From DRQF01 sp964559135 (lineage in GTDB: Bacteria > Planctomycetota > GCA-002687715 > DRQF01): a DNA stretch of 14,210 nt. The notes below the pieces were generated by a model. The model had not been told where the DNA came from. It was given only the letters and a program-made list of their open reading frames with translations, and did not search any database. The DNA lies in assembly GCA_964559135.1 (NCBI GenBank), contig CAZLGG010000103.1:1-14210 (forward strand), read 5' to 3'. The position numbers were made by a program, and so were the translations under genes. Positions 13,243-14,210 of the stretch are shown here, in pieces; position 1 is the stretch's first letter, and each line of letters opens with the position of its first letter.

Positions 13243-14210
13243 TCTTCAAGGCTCCCTAGAATCTCCCGGCGTCCGGTCCCTCGATAGGGGCCCACCAGCC
13301 CCTCAGCCTCCATCCGTTCGATGAGAGACGCAGAGGTTCGGAAGTCCAAACCGAGTTCCCGCTGAAGAAGCGACACGCTGCATGCATCCCGCTCCAGACA
13401 AAGTTCCACGGCTTGATCATAGACGGGGATGGCTCCGGGGCCAGAGGCGGGGGCTCCGCGGGCTTCACTGCGCGTGGGGGGGACGGAACTCCATTGGGGC
13501 GTCTCGTCCCAGGGGGCCCAGTCGAGCTCGTCTTGGCGAGCGCGGAGAGGCGGGGTCTCCTCGTCCGGTGAATCCGACGTGTCGCTCCGCCTGGGGCTCT
13601 CCGCCGTCGATTCCGCCTCCGTGGCGCCGGACCGAGAGTCGAGGAATTCCACATCCTCTTCGTCTTCGAACAGATGGGACTGGATGGCTGAGGGCTCGCC
13701 GTCGTCCTCGGCGTCGTCGCGCTCTTCGAGTGTCCAATCCTCGTCCTCGGGGTTCGGAGTCTCGTCTTCGAGTTCGGACCAAGCGGCCCCCAGATCCTCC
13801 GACGCATCGTCCTCGAGATCTTCCTCGAAATCGGCTTCGGCGGCGAGCTCGAGGACTTCGTCGAGTTCGCCCTCCTCCGCGGAGAGTTCCACGACCTCGT
13901 CGGTGTCCTCCTCTTGATCCTCTTCGAACTCGTCCTCTTCGAGGTCGCCCTCGGCGTACTCCTCGAGATCGGCGTCGCTCTCGACCTCCTCCTCCTCGAG
14001 GGGTTCATCCTCGTGGGCCCAGGTGGGCGGACCGAATGCGCTGGCAAAGACGGGAGCGGGGGCGTCGGCTTCTGTCTCCGTGGCTTCGACCTCCTCTTCG
14101 GAACCGGTCTGGAAGAACTCTTCCTCGGACGGCGGTAGCTCCAAGGCGTTGGCGAGTTCTTCCAATTCTCGGTCCTCGGCGTCGAGGCCGGCGGCGAAGT
14201 CCTGGAGCTC
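13218..14210 (-). CDS. ftsK: FtsK/SpoIIIE-type DNA translocase, C-terminal part only
   Basis: The frame is open through the right edge of the window, so the N-terminal part is missing; the first in-frame start-like codon (TTG at 14165) is internal. About 330 residues are visible. Residues 262-319 match the FtsK gamma domain, a winged helix that reads polar chromosome motifs (KOPS in E. coli): YDQAVELCLERDACSVSLLQ is followed by RTSASLIERMEAEGLVGP and GRREIL. FtsK pumps DNA at the division septum and activates dimer resolution. Everything before the gamma domain that can be seen is acidic low-complexity sequence; residues 67-170 contain 58 Asp/Glu out of 104 by hand count. No part of the ATPase motor is visible, so the assignment rests on the gamma domain and the ftsK-rimO-pgsA order. 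A stand-alone acidic gamma-domain protein cannot be excluded. Confidence 0.8.
   Translation of the reverse strand, partial: ELQDFAAGLDAEDRELEELANALELPPSEEEFFQTGSEEEVEATETEADAPAPVFASAFGPPTWAHEDEPLEEEEVESDADLEEYAEGDLEEDEFEEDQEEDTDEVVELSAEEGELDEVLELAAEADFEEDLEDDASEDLGAAWSELEDETPNPEDEDWTLEERDDAEDDGEPSAIQSHLFEDEEDVEFLDSRSGATEAESTAESPRRSDTSDSPDEETPPLRARQDELDWAPWDETPQWSSVPPTRSEARGAPASGPGAIPVYDQAVELCLERDACSVSLLQRELGLDFRTSASLIERMEAEGLVGPYRGTGRREILGSLEEWRRRPAP
13252..13257 (-). promoter_or_regulatory. Ribosome binding site deciding the rimO start
   Basis: On the minus strand AGGGAG, inside the 3' end of the ftsK-like gene, lies nine bases before the ATG at 13242. It supports the longer rimO start and the 25-base gene overlap. 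Confidence 0.55.

Noticed and set aside
13701..14012. Simple-sequence or CRISPR-like repetition (tcctc / ctcgag rich DNA)
   Set aside because: The repetition comes from GAG/GAC codons of the acidic linker; there are no regular spacers or full-length repeats.
13218..14165. Acidic protein starting at TTG 14165 as a complete gene
   Set aside because: The frame continues without a stop to the window edge, and there is no ribosome binding site at that TTG, so the gene is treated as truncated.

Overview
This is a GC-rich, densely coded bacterial chromosome segment with compact gene spacing. It contains no insertion sequence, integrase, tRNA, rRNA or CRISPR array that I can see. The best guess for the source is a flagellated member of the Planctomycetota. 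That rests on three points. The ftsK-like / rimO / pgsA gene order is shared by several phyla. A secreted propeller protein carries a C-terminal domain resembling ones I recall from large planctomycete secreted proteins. Two membrane proteins resemble families I mainly remember from planctomycetes. The assignment is inference, not something the sequence proves.

Layout, left half. A truncated single-pass membrane protein (2-562) is followed by a 238-base leader with inverted repeats and a short flagellin gene (801-1619) closed by a textbook intrinsic terminator (1653-1692). Next come a secreted beta-propeller protein with a calcium-binding-type repeat (1772-3175) and, overlapping its end, dprA (3160-4299), the DNA-uptake and recombination mediator. 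Facing these on the minus strand are two overlapping membrane-protein genes (4321-4515 and 4512-4970). Across a 268-base divergent region lies a plus-strand YbgC-type acyl-CoA thioesterase (5239-5637), then a HEAT-repeat lipoprotein (5735-6625).

Layout, right half. From the right edge to 6630 all genes run on the minus strand as one probable operon. In order of transcription they are an ftsK-type translocase C-terminus (13218 to the edge), rimO, pgsA, pgpA, a HAMP/SpoIIE-type phosphatase-like membrane protein, a MazG-like nucleotide pyrophosphohydrolase, and priA. Most junctions are overlaps or gaps of 1 to 20 bases; the one larger gap is rimO-pgsA (about 95 bases). PgsA and PgpA catalyse consecutive steps of phosphatidylglycerol synthesis. 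FtsK and PriA serve chromosome segregation and replication restart, RimO modifies ribosomal protein S12, and MazG-type enzymes clean the nucleotide pool. The unit therefore joins membrane lipid, ribosome and replication housekeeping with one signalling protein.

The most interesting points are these. The SpoIIE-type domain has lost two of the four aspartates expected to bind metal, so it may be a pseudophosphatase. A very acidic linker lies directly before the FtsK gamma-type DNA-reading domain. Nested inverted repeats and a UUCG hairpin lie in front of the flagellin gene. I found no convincing wholly new defence or mobile system in the window.
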